Source: Cloacimonetes bacterium UBA5284 (GTDB lineage Bacteria > Cloacimonadota > Cloacimonadia > Cloacimonadales > Cloacimonadaceae). Taken from it: a DNA stretch of 60,046 bases. Both the position numbers and the translations under genes were made by a program. Shown one piece after another: positions 60,031-60,046 of the stretch; position 1 is the first letter of the stretch; each line of letters begins with the position of its first letter. The DNA is taken from the NCBI GenBank assembly GCA_002410505.1, contig DHSO01000019.1:1-60046 (forward strand). Direction: 5' to 3'. The notes below the pieces were generated by a model. The model worked only from the letters and a program-made list of their open reading frames with translations. It was not told the origin of the DNA and ran no database searches.

Positions 60031-60046
60031 TCTTGTTGTACTATTT

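Larger units (their letters stand above)
59372..60046. other. Non-coding region of about 0.68 kb upstream of ssnA
   Basis: No convincing protein gene is present. The stretch contains four perfect tandem doublets of 9-11 bp, a 27-bp palindrome, a plus-strand promoter and a strong hairpin terminator, each listed separately. Short frames of about 60 codons here have no recognisable product. It is the largest gap in the window. Confidence 0.7.

Overview
The window is about 60 kb of dense bacterial chromosome from a Gram-negative, strictly anaerobic organism of the Fibrobacterota-Chlorobiota-Bacteroidota kind. Candidatus Cloacimonadota is my best guess. The pointers are a PorX-type regulator, PorV-like barrel proteins and a FlgD/type-A C-terminal domain (type IX secretion traits), an 'orange protein' style Mo/Fe-S operon, a flavodiiron protein with ferritin, and a protein disulfide oxidoreductase. 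The assignment rests on gene content only; no rRNA or tRNA gene was found.

Layout. 1-1504: two envelope proteins (minus). 1739-5652: operon of DUF134 regulator, NifX-like protein, two MinD-ferredoxin ATPases, second NifX-like protein, DUF5320 and Mrp. 5897-15550: dapA, M16C peptidase, rsgA, nadK, recN, DUF4349 and NfeD proteins, and an amino-acid binding lipoprotein. 15601-22109 (mostly minus): rpmA-rplU, a diguanylate cyclase, ferritin-flavodiiron protein, and mutM-trxB-disulfide oxidoreductase. 22518-29225 (plus): MORN protein, panB, a helical unknown, porX, an EIIA-CBS protein, an NhaD-type transporter, a lipoprotein. 29222-33139 (minus): polA and a Xer recombinase with a long inverted repeat between them. 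33231-39029 (plus): surface-glycan genes enclosing ruvB. 39096-48038 (minus): barrel proteins, a MalK-type ATPase, a second diguanylate cyclase, ftsB-like, DUF362, PorV-like, purA. 48199-59371 (minus): one long operon for anaerobic purine/ureide breakdown.

The last operon is the most distinctive metabolic block: SsnA, YgeY, threonine-synthase-like enzyme, dihydroorotase/hydantoinase-like enzyme, two xanthine-dehydrogenase-type subunits, YgeW carbamoyltransferase, a TrpB-like PLP enzyme, a MobA-like cytidylyltransferase and a nitroreductase. It matches the E. coli ygeW-ssnA region in outline, but YgeX, YgfK and the FAD subunit are not in the window. Upstream of ssnA lies about 675 bp of non-coding DNA with several perfect 9-11 bp tandem doublets, a 27-bp palindrome, and a promoter-terminator pair that could make a small RNA.

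Many genes overlap by 4 bp (ATGA or GTGA), so long co-transcribed units are likely. Functions are family assignments by eye; no database search was run.
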